Assembly: GCA_914767715.1 (NCBI GenBank)
Contig: OU612066.1
Coordinates: forward strand, 17,615,001 to 17,675,000
Reading direction: 5' to 3'
Length of the DNA: 60,000 nt
DNA from: Membranipora membranacea
Lineage: Eukaryota; Bryozoa; Gymnolaemata; Cheilostomatida; Membraniporidae
Position numbers and translations under genes: made by a program. The notes below the pieces were generated by a model, which saw nothing but the letters and a program-made list of their open reading frames with translations, ran no database searches and was not told the DNA's origin. Positions 1-11,700 of the stretch are shown in pieces. Each line of letters opens with the position of its first letter. Within the stretch, counting starts at the first letter, position 1.

Positions 1-655
1 GATTATATAGTTAATTTATTTTTTATATTTATTTATTTTCTAAAATTACCCAGAAGGCCTGTGGGAGAGGGAGTATTGGTACTGGCTGAGTGGGGTCTGT
101 AGAATGCTTCTGCCCTGCTAAGAGCGTTTAGCATTTGGTATTTAGATACCTAGCAAGAATTATTATTTAATAATTTTACAAATGGATCATTTCCTGACCA
201 CCACTTGTTGTGTTTCGTATTAAGTGGTGCCAGAAGCAATTGATTCAATCAATGGCCACGCATTTGCCTATTTCAAATTTCTTGGATGTGACACTGGTTC
301 ACAGGAATTAAATAAGGGTGCTCATGTCTTATTTGATTACTTGGTGTCTGGATGTAAAGCATTCTCAAAAACAAGCACTTCGCTAGGGGAGACAAATGCT
401 ACATCGGTCTGCAAATTACATCGACCTAACCGTGACAACCAATTTTACACTCAGCCTAGACCTCTAGGATTGGTACTGCAGTAAATTTGTACCATCGAAA
501 ACCAGGGCTCTCAACCTAGGAGGATTCGAAACCTGAGTTTTGATATTAGCATGTAACATAGTGGTATTTTAAAGGTCTAAAACGCCCTGAGCATAAACAG
601 CTGAGTGTACGCCTGAGATGGCACCGAATTATCGTCGGATGAAACCCCATGAGAT
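1..655. other. No supported gene; intergenic AT-rich DNA
   Basis: An 86-codon open frame at 224-484 (+) exists, but it starts at a non-ATG codon and has no recognisable domain. Part of it (around 375-425) resembles the open stretch near 4760-4810, so it is more likely part of a dispersed repeat than a gene. Confidence 0.4.
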
Positions 656-659
656 TTGA

Positions 660-1030
660 AGATTATGTGCAAAGAACAGCTGGCAAAGCAAGTCAAAGAA
701 TGTATGTTGTTAAAAAAATGTTGCATTAGCTTTCATGATGTTCAAAAGTTTTGTAGTTTCCCTCTTGATGTACTGTCTGCCTGTTGTGCACACGAGCATA
801 TGTACCATAGACAAGAAATTACTAAGGAAAGTTTTTAATGTTGCCAAGAATTTGAGGCTTGACGTAGGCGACCTCGATATTATTGTGCTGTTTTGCTGAT
901 GAGCATCACATCATACACAATTTTCTAGAGCGATGCCCTCAAATGCACGTTCCATACTCTAGCAACCAGCTCCTTTATTGACAAAGTATATGCATCCTTT
1001 TCTCGCAACATTTCACTTTCTTAACATGTC
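660..1030 (+). pseudogene. Decayed 3' end of a non-LTR retrotransposon reverse-transcriptase ORF
   Basis: Read across several frames, this stretch matches the C-terminal part of the better preserved elements at 48.1-49.1 and 50.7-51.8 kb in the same order: a QRMYVV-like start near 695, an FKSFVVSL-like strand near 745-770, a KNLRLDVGDLD-like piece near 850-880 and an HNFLERCP-like piece near 915-940. The frame is broken by stops and indels, and no upstream catalytic part is present, so it is a 5'-truncated dead copy. The following sequence keeps the CTCGCAACAT motif also found 3' of the 48-kb copy. Confidence 0.6.
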
Positions 1031-2750
1031 TGAAATTCCAACTTCTATTTAGACATGATAATCTATTTCGCAAATCACTGGGATTGGCAGTTCAATAAGA
1101 GCATAGCTTATCACAAATGAAATCAAATACCCACAACAAATACCACACATTATTCTCATGCAAAAGTTTGATGTTATCTTTATTATTCATCTCAGTTGGT
1201 TGTGGGTTTAATGTGTCGATATTCTATAACGCTTAGAAATCATTGTTTCATAAATAAAGTTTATTATTATTAGTGTATTCAATTTTGAGACTAGATTCAT
1301 TAAATCATGTCAAGTTCGTTACAAGCTAAATTTTAAAAGCATTCTCAAATGCAAATCGGAATTTAGCCATATCAATTTCACATAAATGACTTGAACAGGC
1401 AGTGCAGTGAGAGTATTTATAATCTTTAGTATTATTAGTTTAGGCAGTGCAGTATTATTTACATAGCTTATCACAACTAGAATCTAATACCTGATCATTC
1501 ATTAATAATATGGCATAAATTAATGTAAGGCAAAATTTAGCATTGTTTATATATTATTCATCTCTGCCAACGAGCAAAATCTGAGTTTTTAGCTTACATT
1601 CTAAAATCTCCTGAGTAGCCTGAGTTGAACCCAAAAATCTGAGTAACTCGGGCTTAACCTGAGTGGTTGAGAAAACAATAGGGAGTAAACCCAGCCGGCA
1701 CAACTGTATCTAAACTATGTTGAAAAGATGTTTACCTTAGAGGCTGAACTACGTCTGCCTAATGTGGCAATCTGTCACGCTATTGTCAGGAGCATTTTTG
1801 TAACTCCTGACAAATACCATAGTTATTATACTGATATTTATTAGTGTAGGTAAGCAGCAGCCTTATAGGCCCTGTATTTATCAATTGAATTATGATTATT
1901 ATGGACGGCACAGTGCAAATTAATGGTTTATAAACTGTGCATGCGCTAAAAGCATGCTTGTGTTATTCCATGGCTTACTCAGAGATGTTTAATTTATTTA
2001 GCCTTGGTATGCTGAGCTAGCAAAATGTAACTTATTGTACTATCTTAAATAATCTGCAGTACAATGCAAAAGTGTAGCACAAAGGAGCCGATCATTAAGG
2101 CATAACTGATCATTATATCAAGCGCTAAATGCTTGGCGTGCTAATAATGATTGAAGGATGTTTGATTTAGCTTCAGTTTAATTATTATGAAACAAAAATA
2201 TAATTAGGAAGATAATTAGTTAGTAATATGTAAATTTAGGCAGCAACTATTAGAGACACAACTGCCTCAACAAAAATAGTGTTCAACAATGTTTATTGCA
2301 ACAGTGACCTTTTAATCAATGCTATCCCCCCCCCCCCCCATTTTATTAGCCACTACACTATGATTATTTATTTATTATTGGTTTTTAGTTGTGACTATTT
2401 ATCTGGTCATGGAAAGCAGCATTAGAAAAACTGATGGCTGTAGAATTATTATTAATTCTATGATTAACATAACTTATACATACTGGAAACTTCAGAATAG
2501 GAGTAAGATCATTTTTATGTTTAATAATTATTTATTATCAAATAAATGACATACGTAGCAATGCCATGTGCTAACCAATATTTATCATATGTTTTATAAT
2601 TAATCTTGGGTTTATGAGTCATGTATAGTCAGCAAACAGTCAGCATCATTGCAAAATATCGACCCTAGCAAATGTTCTACTTATCAGCAAACGGAATTTT
2701 TTATGCGTCACCTCAACATTATTGCAACGTGCCAACTCAACAATCCTAAC
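1031..2750. other. Intergenic, no gene seen; short ATT run and poly-C tract
   Basis: No open frame of note. An AATAAA followed by a short ATT repeat lies at about 1253-1272 and could be a retroelement tail. A homopolymer of about 14 C lies at 2325-2338. Nothing else was recognised. Confidence 0.4.
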
Positions 2751-2762
2751 ACCCTATATAAG
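2751..2762 (+). promoter_or_regulatory. TATA-box-like motif upstream of minisatellites
   Basis: The sequence CCCTATATAAGGAA sits about 40 bp before the first 40-bp tandem repeat unit. A transcript starting some 30 bp downstream would begin with the repeat array. There is no open frame to support a coding product, so this may be the promoter of a mobile element or chance. Confidence 0.25.
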
Positions 2763-2788
2763 GAAGGGCCCATCGTAGTAAGTTTGGA

Positions 2789-3050
2789 GTAGCAATTTAG
2801 ACTTTGGCAGCAAGGGTTTGTCAGAGGAGTATCATTTTAGACTTTGGCAGCAAGGGTTTGTCAAGGGAGTAGCAATTTAGACTTTGGCAGCAAGGGTTTG
2901 TCAGAGTAGTAGCACTTTAGACTTTGGCAGCAAGGGTTTGTCAGAGGAGTAGCATTTTAGACTTTGGCAGCAAGGGTTTGCCATAGTAGTAGTATTTTAG
3001 ACTTTGGTAGCAAGGGTTTACCAAGAGTATCAATTATAGACATTGGTGGT
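2789..3050. repeat. Minisatellite, 40-bp unit, about six copies
   Basis: The motif TAGACTTTGGCAGCAAGGGT recurs at 2798, 2838, 2878, 2918, 2958 and 2998, an exact 40-bp period, with a decayed seventh unit near 3037. Units differ by a few substitutions, most in the last two copies. Confidence 0.9.
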
Positions 3051-3059
3051 AAGAGATTA

Positions 3060-3365
3060 TTAAGGTGAAATACAGAGTTCAGGATTACGAGTTGAAGACA
3101 CGGTGACAGAGACGTACACAAAGAGGAATTACAGAGTTCAAGATAACGAGTTGAAGACACGGTGACAGAGACGTACACAAGGAGGAATTACAGAGTTCAA
3201 GATTACGAGTTGAAGACACGGTGACAGAGACGTACACAAAGAGGAATTACAGAGTTCAGGATTACGAGTTGAAGCCACGGTGACAGAGACGTACACAAAG
3301 AGGAATTACAGAGTTCAAGATTACGAGTTTGAAGACATAGTGACAGGAGCATTCACAAAGAAGAA
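3060..3365. repeat. Minisatellite, 59-bp unit, about five copies
   Basis: TACAGAGTTC recurs at 3071, 3130, 3189, 3248 and 3307 with a last degraded start at 3366, giving a 59-bp period. It directly follows the 40-bp array but shares no obvious sequence with it. The short open frame across it on the minus strand is a by-product of the repeat. Confidence 0.9.
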
Positions 3366-4803
3366 TTACAGACTTCACTAGAATATAGCAAGTACCGTAT
3401 TATTTTGTAAGGCAATTATTTTTAAGACCTTGACGATTTATTTATATCTCAAATTTTATGAAGTTAAAGTGTCATCTGATTTTGTTTTCAATAAATTCAA
3501 AATTCGCAAGAGGCTAATATTTTCTAGCCGGGCAGGTGGCACTTCAGGGTATTTATTGGCATACCTAAAGTGGGGCGTAAAGCAGTTTATTTTGGCAAGT
3601 GAGACTGCTTCGCTTGGGTCAAATACTTTAATAAGTTAACATAACTATTGGAGAGCTTGAATTAAAGTCATCCTTTGATGTAATTGAAAGTGATTATTTA
3701 TAAGGCTGAAATTTAATTTTGTTATCATAAGTAGACTATCAAATTATATGTTATGTAATAGTAAAGCTAATTCTTTGAAGTATCATTTCCCCGCAAGTCA
3801 GGGTAAGGATAGTCCTAGTTCTATCAAGTAGCCTTTTCTGTTCAGAACTGTGAACGGTAGAACGAAGTCTAATTTTGGGTTGCCTTTTGTTAAACAAAGC
3901 ACTTGATTATTGACATAATAGACTAATTGAGATATTAATCTGGTTTATTAACATAGTGTGTAGACATAAACATAGACAGGTCATACATAATTTGCCGCAT
4001 TCTTGTAAACTTTCCTAACCTCGTCATAATAAGGAAGTTACAATAGGGTTTCCCCGTGAAGTTCCTTTGTAATATTGAGGAGGGAATTCCCTAAGTTAAA
4101 CTATCTTGAGTAACTACGGTTGAATAGTATTAATTGACCATAAAATTTAACGCTTATTATTACATTGTATTTTGAGATATTACCCCTGCTAGGAACCTGA
4201 GAAAATTAGTATTTACTAACGGCGTAAAACCAAAAGCCCACCTTACCAGCCTGACACTATTATATGTTGGAATGGTGCATTTTAGTAGATATTGTTACGA
4301 TATATAAACTGCCTCTGCTACACATCTAACTAGAGGCTTATATATAGTAACCATGCGTTTTCAACACAGCAAATTTATACACAATATATCTTACCCCAGT
4401 ATATATTTCATTTTAATTACGATTTATTAGATTTAATATCAATTAGCATTGAGGAGGGTGTTTTACTCATAGTGATTCAGTCCACTGTGGATGTTGAGTG
4501 GTAAGCCCATTAGACCATTGGACTTCCACTAGTGTAAGGCAAGTCATTGAGTTATTGAGTTATTGAGAATACAATCTGATTCAACTTTATTCGCAAAGAA
4601 CATTAAGTGGTGCTTAATGCAGGTAATCTAAACCCTGGCTATTTATTAACCAATTTCAAAATACTGACATGTATTAATGTTTCAAAGTTATTGAATAATG
4701 GTTTATTTAAATAATTATATTGCACTGTTGTGTTGTCACAAGGGCTTACCAAACGTTAGCAGCTTACCAGGGGAGATAAATGCAAGTAATGTATACAAAT
4801 TCA
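3366..4803. other. Intergenic, no gene seen
   Basis: AT-rich with only short open frames (for example 3430-3639, 69 codons, non-ATG start) that show no domain. The stretch might be the remainder of the same mobile element as the TATA motif and minisatellites, but no terminal repeats were found. Confidence 0.35.
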
Positions 4804-5320
4804 ACAGCCACGCAGTCATGAACGCATCGTTCCCATGTAGTTTAGAGACTAGATTTGATTTTAAGAAAATGGAATACAACAGTGCAAAATAGAATTGCAC
4901 ACAGTTTGGAGCCACACAGAGTGTTAGCAAACAAATTGCAAAGCATTTTTTTCCCATATGATGCCAGGATTCTTGCAAATTACTCTCTAGTAAAGTAGCT
5001 GTAGTTACTGCGCAGTTACCATATTGCAAAAAACTGTGTTGCTTTGTATGCACCATTTATGCCTCTACGTGGTCATAAACGCATCATCCCCATGCGGTCT
5101 AGAGACTAGATTTGATTTTAAGAAAATGGAATAAAACAGTGCAAAATAGAATTGCACACAATTTGGAGCCACACAGAGTGTTAGCAAACAAATGGCAAAG
5201 CATTTCATCACATATGATGCCAGTGTTCTTGCAAATTACTCTCGAGTAAAGTAGCTGTAGTTACTGCGCAGTTACCATATTGGAAAAAATTGTGTTGCTT
5301 TGTATGCACCATTTATGCAT
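4804..5320. repeat. Direct tandem duplication, unit about 257 bp
   Basis: The segment starting near 4810 recurs about 257 bp downstream: AGAGACTAGATTTGATTTTA occurs at 4844 and again at 5101, and the copies stay highly similar to about 5066 and 5320. The open frame on the minus strand (4736-5056) crosses the first copy, is disrupted in the second and has no known domain. Confidence 0.85.
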
Positions 5321-7129
5321 CTACAAGATATTGAATGTTAAACGTGTACCATGCAACACAGAAACAATCCAATTGCGACATTGGAAACATGTTGCCGCAT
5401 ACAATGTGCCCGCTGGGAACTGTTCTCATGCTGGAGCCATACTAATAGATGGTAAATACATTAATATTTGAGTGTTGGTTATGTGTTGTCAGTCCAGAAA
5501 AGTTATTTCTGCAACCGCCAATGGCAAGAAAATAGAGTATAAAAGCAGAAGCACTACAACCAATTATATCTGTTGCTGGGAAATGGGGATATCTGGCTCC
5601 CTCTGGCATACCTATCAAAGACAGGTGATGTCAGAGGATATTGGCCAACAATAAAGCTGCCCATTGGCAACCTCAACAGAAGGTTGCTGGCTAAACCTTG
5701 CCGGCTGGGGTATGAATGAATATATTTAGTTACCAAGAGAACACAAACCTTGGTCTTTGTATGTTGTCTCAACTTATCTGCAACAGTTGGTCACATTAAT
5801 CAGTTGAGTCAACTTGATTCTTCCAGTCAAAACTCTGTTATTATGAAAAAGATAAATCTGGCTCACTGTTAGAACAAATTCACGGCTTGATTGGTTAGTG
5901 TTTGCCATTGTGCAATCTTATTGGTCGAATTAAATTCTATATTGTTATTATCTTCTCATCACACAAATAAGCAGTAGGACCGACAACTCCTTTTTCTAGA
6001 ACTAAACATGTTTTCATAAGTTTTACATGTAGTAAAATTGTATATCCTGTGCAGGGGTTTGGATGGGGTAGGGACTATTGGTCTTGCAATATATGTCTTG
6101 CAATATATGTCACTAAACTATGAGTGAAATATTCATGGAACGTCTATTGCTGAAAACTTATTAAATGTAATTTACGATGTAACGGCACCATTTTCATCCT
6201 TGCCATTTTCTATCTCGTCAAGTTAGTCATAATAAGGCGTAGATGTGTCATATAAATAATAATTATGTCCTTGGCCTGTGATTATTTTCATGACCTGATT
6301 GTGGCCCGTGCTTTCATCTGCTTCCAAAACAACTTGGGATATTTAAGCTAGGCGTTGATGGATTGTTCTTTAAGTGACCGCTAATAATAATTTTGTCCAC
6401 AGCTTTTAGATTTGGATCCTGTGCAAGACCAGCTTGATATTATTTGAGGGGTGGTTGTGGCACAAGCTTTCACCTGCTACCAAAAGGACTTGGTTATTTA
6501 GGCAAGGCGTTGATAGATTGTTCTTTACATGACCACGGATGATAGTTTACTGGTTACTAGCGTTCAAAGGGTTTTAGAACACTTTTTTTCTGATGTACTT
6601 GCGGCGGTCGTTCTGATTGAAGGAACATAAACAATAACATCTATGTACTCATAACATACATTTCATATTGTTTTACCATCACAAACATGTAAATGAAATG
6701 TTCTAACCAATTGACTAACACTTGAATTAAAAAGATGATACGGAAATGCTTTTAATGAAACTTTTTTTTGATTTTTGAATTGGCATATTTTTGATTTGTA
6801 TACCCCGGCGACATATAAAAGCGGGGGAAAGCGAGAGGAGACCAGTGCTTTTGGGAGAGCCCTAGGGACCACATAACGCTCTATTTTTTTGGAAACAATC
6901 ACATCTTTTGGAGTGGATGTGTTTTATTCCTTTTAGGGAATTCTGCTGTGCAGACGCCAATATAACTTTTTTTGTTTCTTTTGCGATGCTTGTATTAATT
7001 TAAGTTTACTATTCATCAAAATATAGTCAACAAGACATTTAAAATATGAGTCATTGATAAAGTCAGTTGACACCTGACGTAACAAAGTAGAAGTAAAAAA
7101 CAATTCATTCTAAAATTTGAGTAAATGAA
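5321..7129. other. Intergenic; a degenerate internal duplication, no gene seen
   Basis: A degraded direct repeat with about 150-170 bp offset lies at 6275-6545 (the phrase GATGGATTGTTCTTTA near 6356 returns as GATAGATTGTTCTTTA near 6510). Short open frames (5472-5772, 6663-6902) show no domain. This region lies 3' of ZNF-1 and may include diverged duplicon flank. Confidence 0.35.
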
Positions 7130-8749
7130 CTAAACACATTTGTATTGAGTAGTTCCCTTCCTCAATAGGGAGGGGTAACTCCATACCTGACTACTGCTGA
7201 ATGTTTTTGGAGTGATGGAAGGCTGCTTTCTGCTTTGTAGTTTCATATTGGATTCTTGAGCATTTCTAAAAGAGCAAAGAGGGCAAGCAAATGAATTTTC
7301 TCCTGTGTGTGTAGTCGTCGTCGTGTGCCCTATCATACTTGGATGGAGTGTGCTTCTAAATGGGCAGTATTGATACGCAATAATGAGTTTTCTCCAGTTT
7401 GTGACAAAATGTGTGTGACTTCGAGTATGATTTTAGCGCATTTTTGACAGAGACACATATTTTTTCTCAGATATGTTTCAGCATGTGTCTTTTCAAGCTT
7501 TGTTGAAGAGCGGATCGAAAAGGGCATTAAGGGCAAGCAAAGGGTTTTTCTCCTGTATATGTCAGAATGTGAATTCCATGAAAACCAGAACAATTTGCAT
7601 GAGTCATTTCATTATCATACTGTTCATTGGTTAGGATAGTTCAGAATCGAAATGATGTCCCCATGCATATAATGTAAATAAAGCACCTAAACATGACCAC
7701 TACAACTGGTACACCCGGTGAATTTTACAGAACAAACACCAATGCAGTATAAAATGCGATAAGTATCCTGGCATCGCAAATTGTCTGTGCCATCATTTTG
7801 TAGAGCAGTTATTGGTAAGCTGCTTCTGGCCTATTTGTTTAATAGCAAACATATTTTCATTCCAGTCTGTTAAACGGCACAAAAGGATGACATTGGTGTA
7901 CTTTTTTATTCTTTTATTCGAAATATGGGCAGACATGATGTTCTTCGAACATATAAGGCAAAATCGTTGAGATATCAGCAGGCTTGCTTTGTGTGATTAA
8001 TAGAAGGATAAAATTCTAGACAAGCTCATTACCACAATCAACAAAACTCATGTAGAAAAAATGATTTGATTAAGATAAGAATGCATTTGCAGTTGGTATG
8101 AACAATTATGTCTCAGCAAACACTTGCCCTCCGAAACTGTTAAACAGCCAGTGAAGTGACAGCAACTCGTAACACAGGCAAACTTGAGAAACTGAACTAT
8201 GGTATAATTTGCAAATGCAAAAACTTTTAAACTTACAAAGATCAAATAACATGTCCTACAAAACTTGGAGTCGGCTACTTTGGGAGTGCAACTAAGGGCA
8301 AGCAATTAGTTTTTTTCATCGTAATGTCTGAACATTTCAAATCTGATTGACATACACTTCTATATGAGCATTCTGAGCAAGTGAATACTTTTTTGCCTGT
8401 GTGAGTCAGGATGTGCATTGCCATGTGTGTGGGATGTTGGCTTCTAAAATGACATTCAGGTAGAGCCAATGGTTATTCTCCAGTATGAGACATAATGTGC
8501 ATTGGTCTTAGTTGATTGACACGCTTTTATAAGGGCGTCCAGGGCAAGCAAACGGTTTTTCTCCAGTATACGTCAGCATGTGATTTTTCAATTTTGTATA
8601 GACTCTCAAGGTGTGCTTATGAGCTTGCAGCGTCACACATTATTTTGAGCGCTTACAGACAGGCAGTATTGGAAGGCAATGGTTTTTCTTCAGTGTGTGT
8701 CAGAAAGTGCCTTTGTATATTTTTTTTATATATGCTTCTATAGGGGCAT
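7130..8749 (-). pseudogene. Decayed zinc-finger array downstream of ZNF-1
   Basis: Scattered finger remains in the orientation of ZNF-1. At 7130-7336 one frame gives THTGENSFACPLCSFRNAQE; at 7333-7593 linker-like and finger-like pieces lie out of frame; at 8275-8469 one frame gives HILTHTGKKVFTCSECSYRS; between 8470 and 8749 further EKP linkers and CPY blocks can be read in changing frames. Histidines and cysteines are lost in most. The 7600-8270 stretch between the two groups shows nothing recognisable. Together these look like former C-terminal fingers of ZNF-1, or a dead older copy of the finger exon. Confidence 0.7.
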
Positions 8750-11700
8750 TCAGGGGCAAGCAAATGTTGTTTTTCTAGTGTGCGTCATTAAGTGATTTTT
8801 CAAACTTTCTTTTCGGGCGCATCTATAAAGGCATTCAGGGCAAGCAAACGGTTTTGCTCCAGTATGTGTCAGAATGTGCCTTTTCAAATGTGATCGATTT
8901 ATGGCCCTATAAGGGCAATCAGGGCAAGCAAATGGTTTTTCACCGGTATGTATCAGTATGTGCCGTTGCAAGCTTCCTTTTCGTGCGCATCTAAAAGGGC
9001 ATTTAGGGCAAGCAAATGGTTTTTCTCCAGTGTGTTTCAGAGAATGTTTTTTCAACAATGATTTTTTAGCGCATCTATAAGGGCATTCAGGACAAGCAAA
9101 GGGTTTTTCTCCTGTATGACGTGTCAGAATGTGATTTTTTAAATTTTGTAGGTTTGGGGTTCTGTAAGGGCATTCAGTGCAAACATTAAGTTTTTCTCCG
9201 GTCTGTGTCCTTATATAGGATAGTTTTGAGTAACACCTCCTCTTGCCTATCAAGTGCTCATTACTAGGTTCTTGGTCTAGATATGACAAAGCCAGGGTAC
9301 CATCACACTCTTTTTGCAGATGACTTGGAGGTTCCGGGTCGATCTGCAGTATTTCACCATTGTTATACTCTACTGCTGCAGCAAGGGCGTCTGTTATTGG
9401 TATGCTGACTGGATGGTAAGATTGTAGAGTTTCTTCTGTAGACTGAATGATACCAGTGTCTTCACATTCAATAATTATATAACCACTGCTATAAACTACT
9501 GGTTTCTCAGCATCATTATCAGTAGTCGGTGAGTATTTAGTGTGATCAGTTAGCCTAGCTTCAAACTCTGAGGCACATCCTACCTTGAAAGGATCCGTAT
9601 GTGCTGCAGATTCCATTACAGTTCTTGTATTAAATGTTCGGTCATCATTGTCTATTTGCAGATCACTTGGAGGTTCAGGTTTGATCTGTAGTATTTCACC
9701 ATCGTTATACTCTACTGGTTCATCAGCATCATTATTAGTAGTCTGTGAGTTTTCAGTGTGATCAGTTAGCCTAGCTTCAAACTCTGAGGTACATTCTACC
9801 TTGAAAGGATCCGTATGTGCTGCAGATTCCATTACAGTTCTTGTATTAAATGTTCGGTCATCATTGTCTATTTGCAGATCACTTGGAGGTTCAGGTTTGA
9901 TCTGTAGTATTTCACCATCGTTATACTCTACTGGTTCATCAGCATCATTATTAGTAGTCTGTGAGTTTTCAGTGTGATCAGTAAACCTAGCTTCAAACCC
10001 TGAGTTACATTCTACCTTAATAGTGTCCGTATGTGCTGCAGATTCCATTACAGTTCTTGTATTGGATGTTCGGTCATCATTGTCTATTTGCAGATCACTT
10101 GGAGGTTTAGGGTCAATCTGCAGTATTTTACCATCGTTATACTCTACTGGTTCATCAGCATCATTATCAGTAGTCGGTGAGTATTCAGTGTGATCAGTTA
10201 GCCTAGCTTCAAACCCTGAGTTACATTCTACCTTAATAGTGTCCGTATGTGCTGCAGATTCCATTACAGTTCTTGTATTAGATATTCGGTCATCATATTC
10301 TATTTGCAGATCAGTTGGAGGTCCGGGGTTGATCTGCAGTCTATCATCAACGGTATACTCGACTGGTTCATCAGCATCATTATCAGTTGTCGGTGAGAAT
10401 TCGGTGTCACCAGTTAGACTACCGTCAAACTCCGAGTTACATTCTACCTTAATAGTATTCAAATGTGCTGGAGACACCATCACTCTTCCTGTTTTAGATG
10501 TTTGATCATCACCTAAAGCTGTCGCTGCAGCAAGAGCATCTGTTAATGGAATGCTGACTGGATGGTTAGATTCTATTGTCTCTTCCTCACACTGAGTGAT
10601 ACTGCTATGCCCATCATGTGCAGTTCCTGTAAAGAAAGATCAATAGTATCAACTCATGGTAAAATACAAGTGTCAGACCTTTTATATACTCTGATAACCA
10701 TGCATTTCATTTCATTGTTAGCAGAGAGGGTGGGAGGGGTATATCCCACCCTCAATGGTGTTAGTTTCTGCGTGTATGGTGTTGACTACTCTATGTACCA
10801 GCTATGGAGCGTAAACCTAATTGACATGTACCTGTTTTTCTTTGCTTTGTTTTCATTGTGTATAATGAATTTTTGGGTCCAAAACATAGTTATATTTTAG
10901 TAAAAGGGTTATTGCAGGTGTGCTCTTACACTTCTGAAAATTCACTATGGGCAATCTAATACTTATCAATGGCTGTGCATCCATATGGTAGATCAGATTT
11001 GACATATAGGTCAAAGTCAATGTTCACATTTCTGTGCCCTAGCAGGTGAATCATGGACCAATGACCTCATTATACAAAGATAGAATTTGAATTCCACTGT
11101 TTAATCAGAGATAAAGAGGGTGTAACTCAGGTAGTACTAGAGTTAGACAAACAGTGCACCCTTTGGGCTGGAACCCGGGACCCTATGACCACAAATCAGC
11201 TGCCCCTAACACTTAGCTATCCCTGATTGTCGATTGAGTTGGTAAACAACATGAAAGATGATAACATAAGCACACCCCGATAACGGGCTCTGCTGCCAAG
11301 ATAAGATAATTCTAGGAGGCACGACTACAAGTTTCAGGTTTACTACAAGCAACTTCATTTTTTAATCTGAAATTACCTTTGATGAGATTCCTAAAATTGA
11401 CTTCTAGCTGTTTCTGTATACTGAGAGAGAGTCCACCATGTAGTGAGAGTATATCATTACTACCATCACCAGACTTTGAGGCTAAGAATGCGACCTGGTA
11501 TCCTTGTTGGCGCACAGACTCAACCTGGAAAATAAAATTATTTGTCAATAAACTATGTACATGAAACAATTTCCTTTCACTATTTCATCTTTTCTAATTT
11601 CATCTTTATCTCTGGTCTGGAGTTAATTTGCATGAAATGTAATAAGTAATGTAGAAGGCCTAGTTTAAGCGCTCAAACTGTGTGGGGTGTTACCATCCAA

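Noticed and set aside
2789-3365. CRISPR array
   Set aside because: Units are directly head-to-tail with no unique spacers, and the DNA is animal. These are minisatellites.
10239-10505. Plus-strand 88-codon open frame opposite ZNF-1
   Set aside because: Shadow of the repeated acidic coding unit on the other strand. Similar shadows oppose ZNF-3 to ZNF-6 (for example 30656-31138, 38239-38769, 57914-58360).
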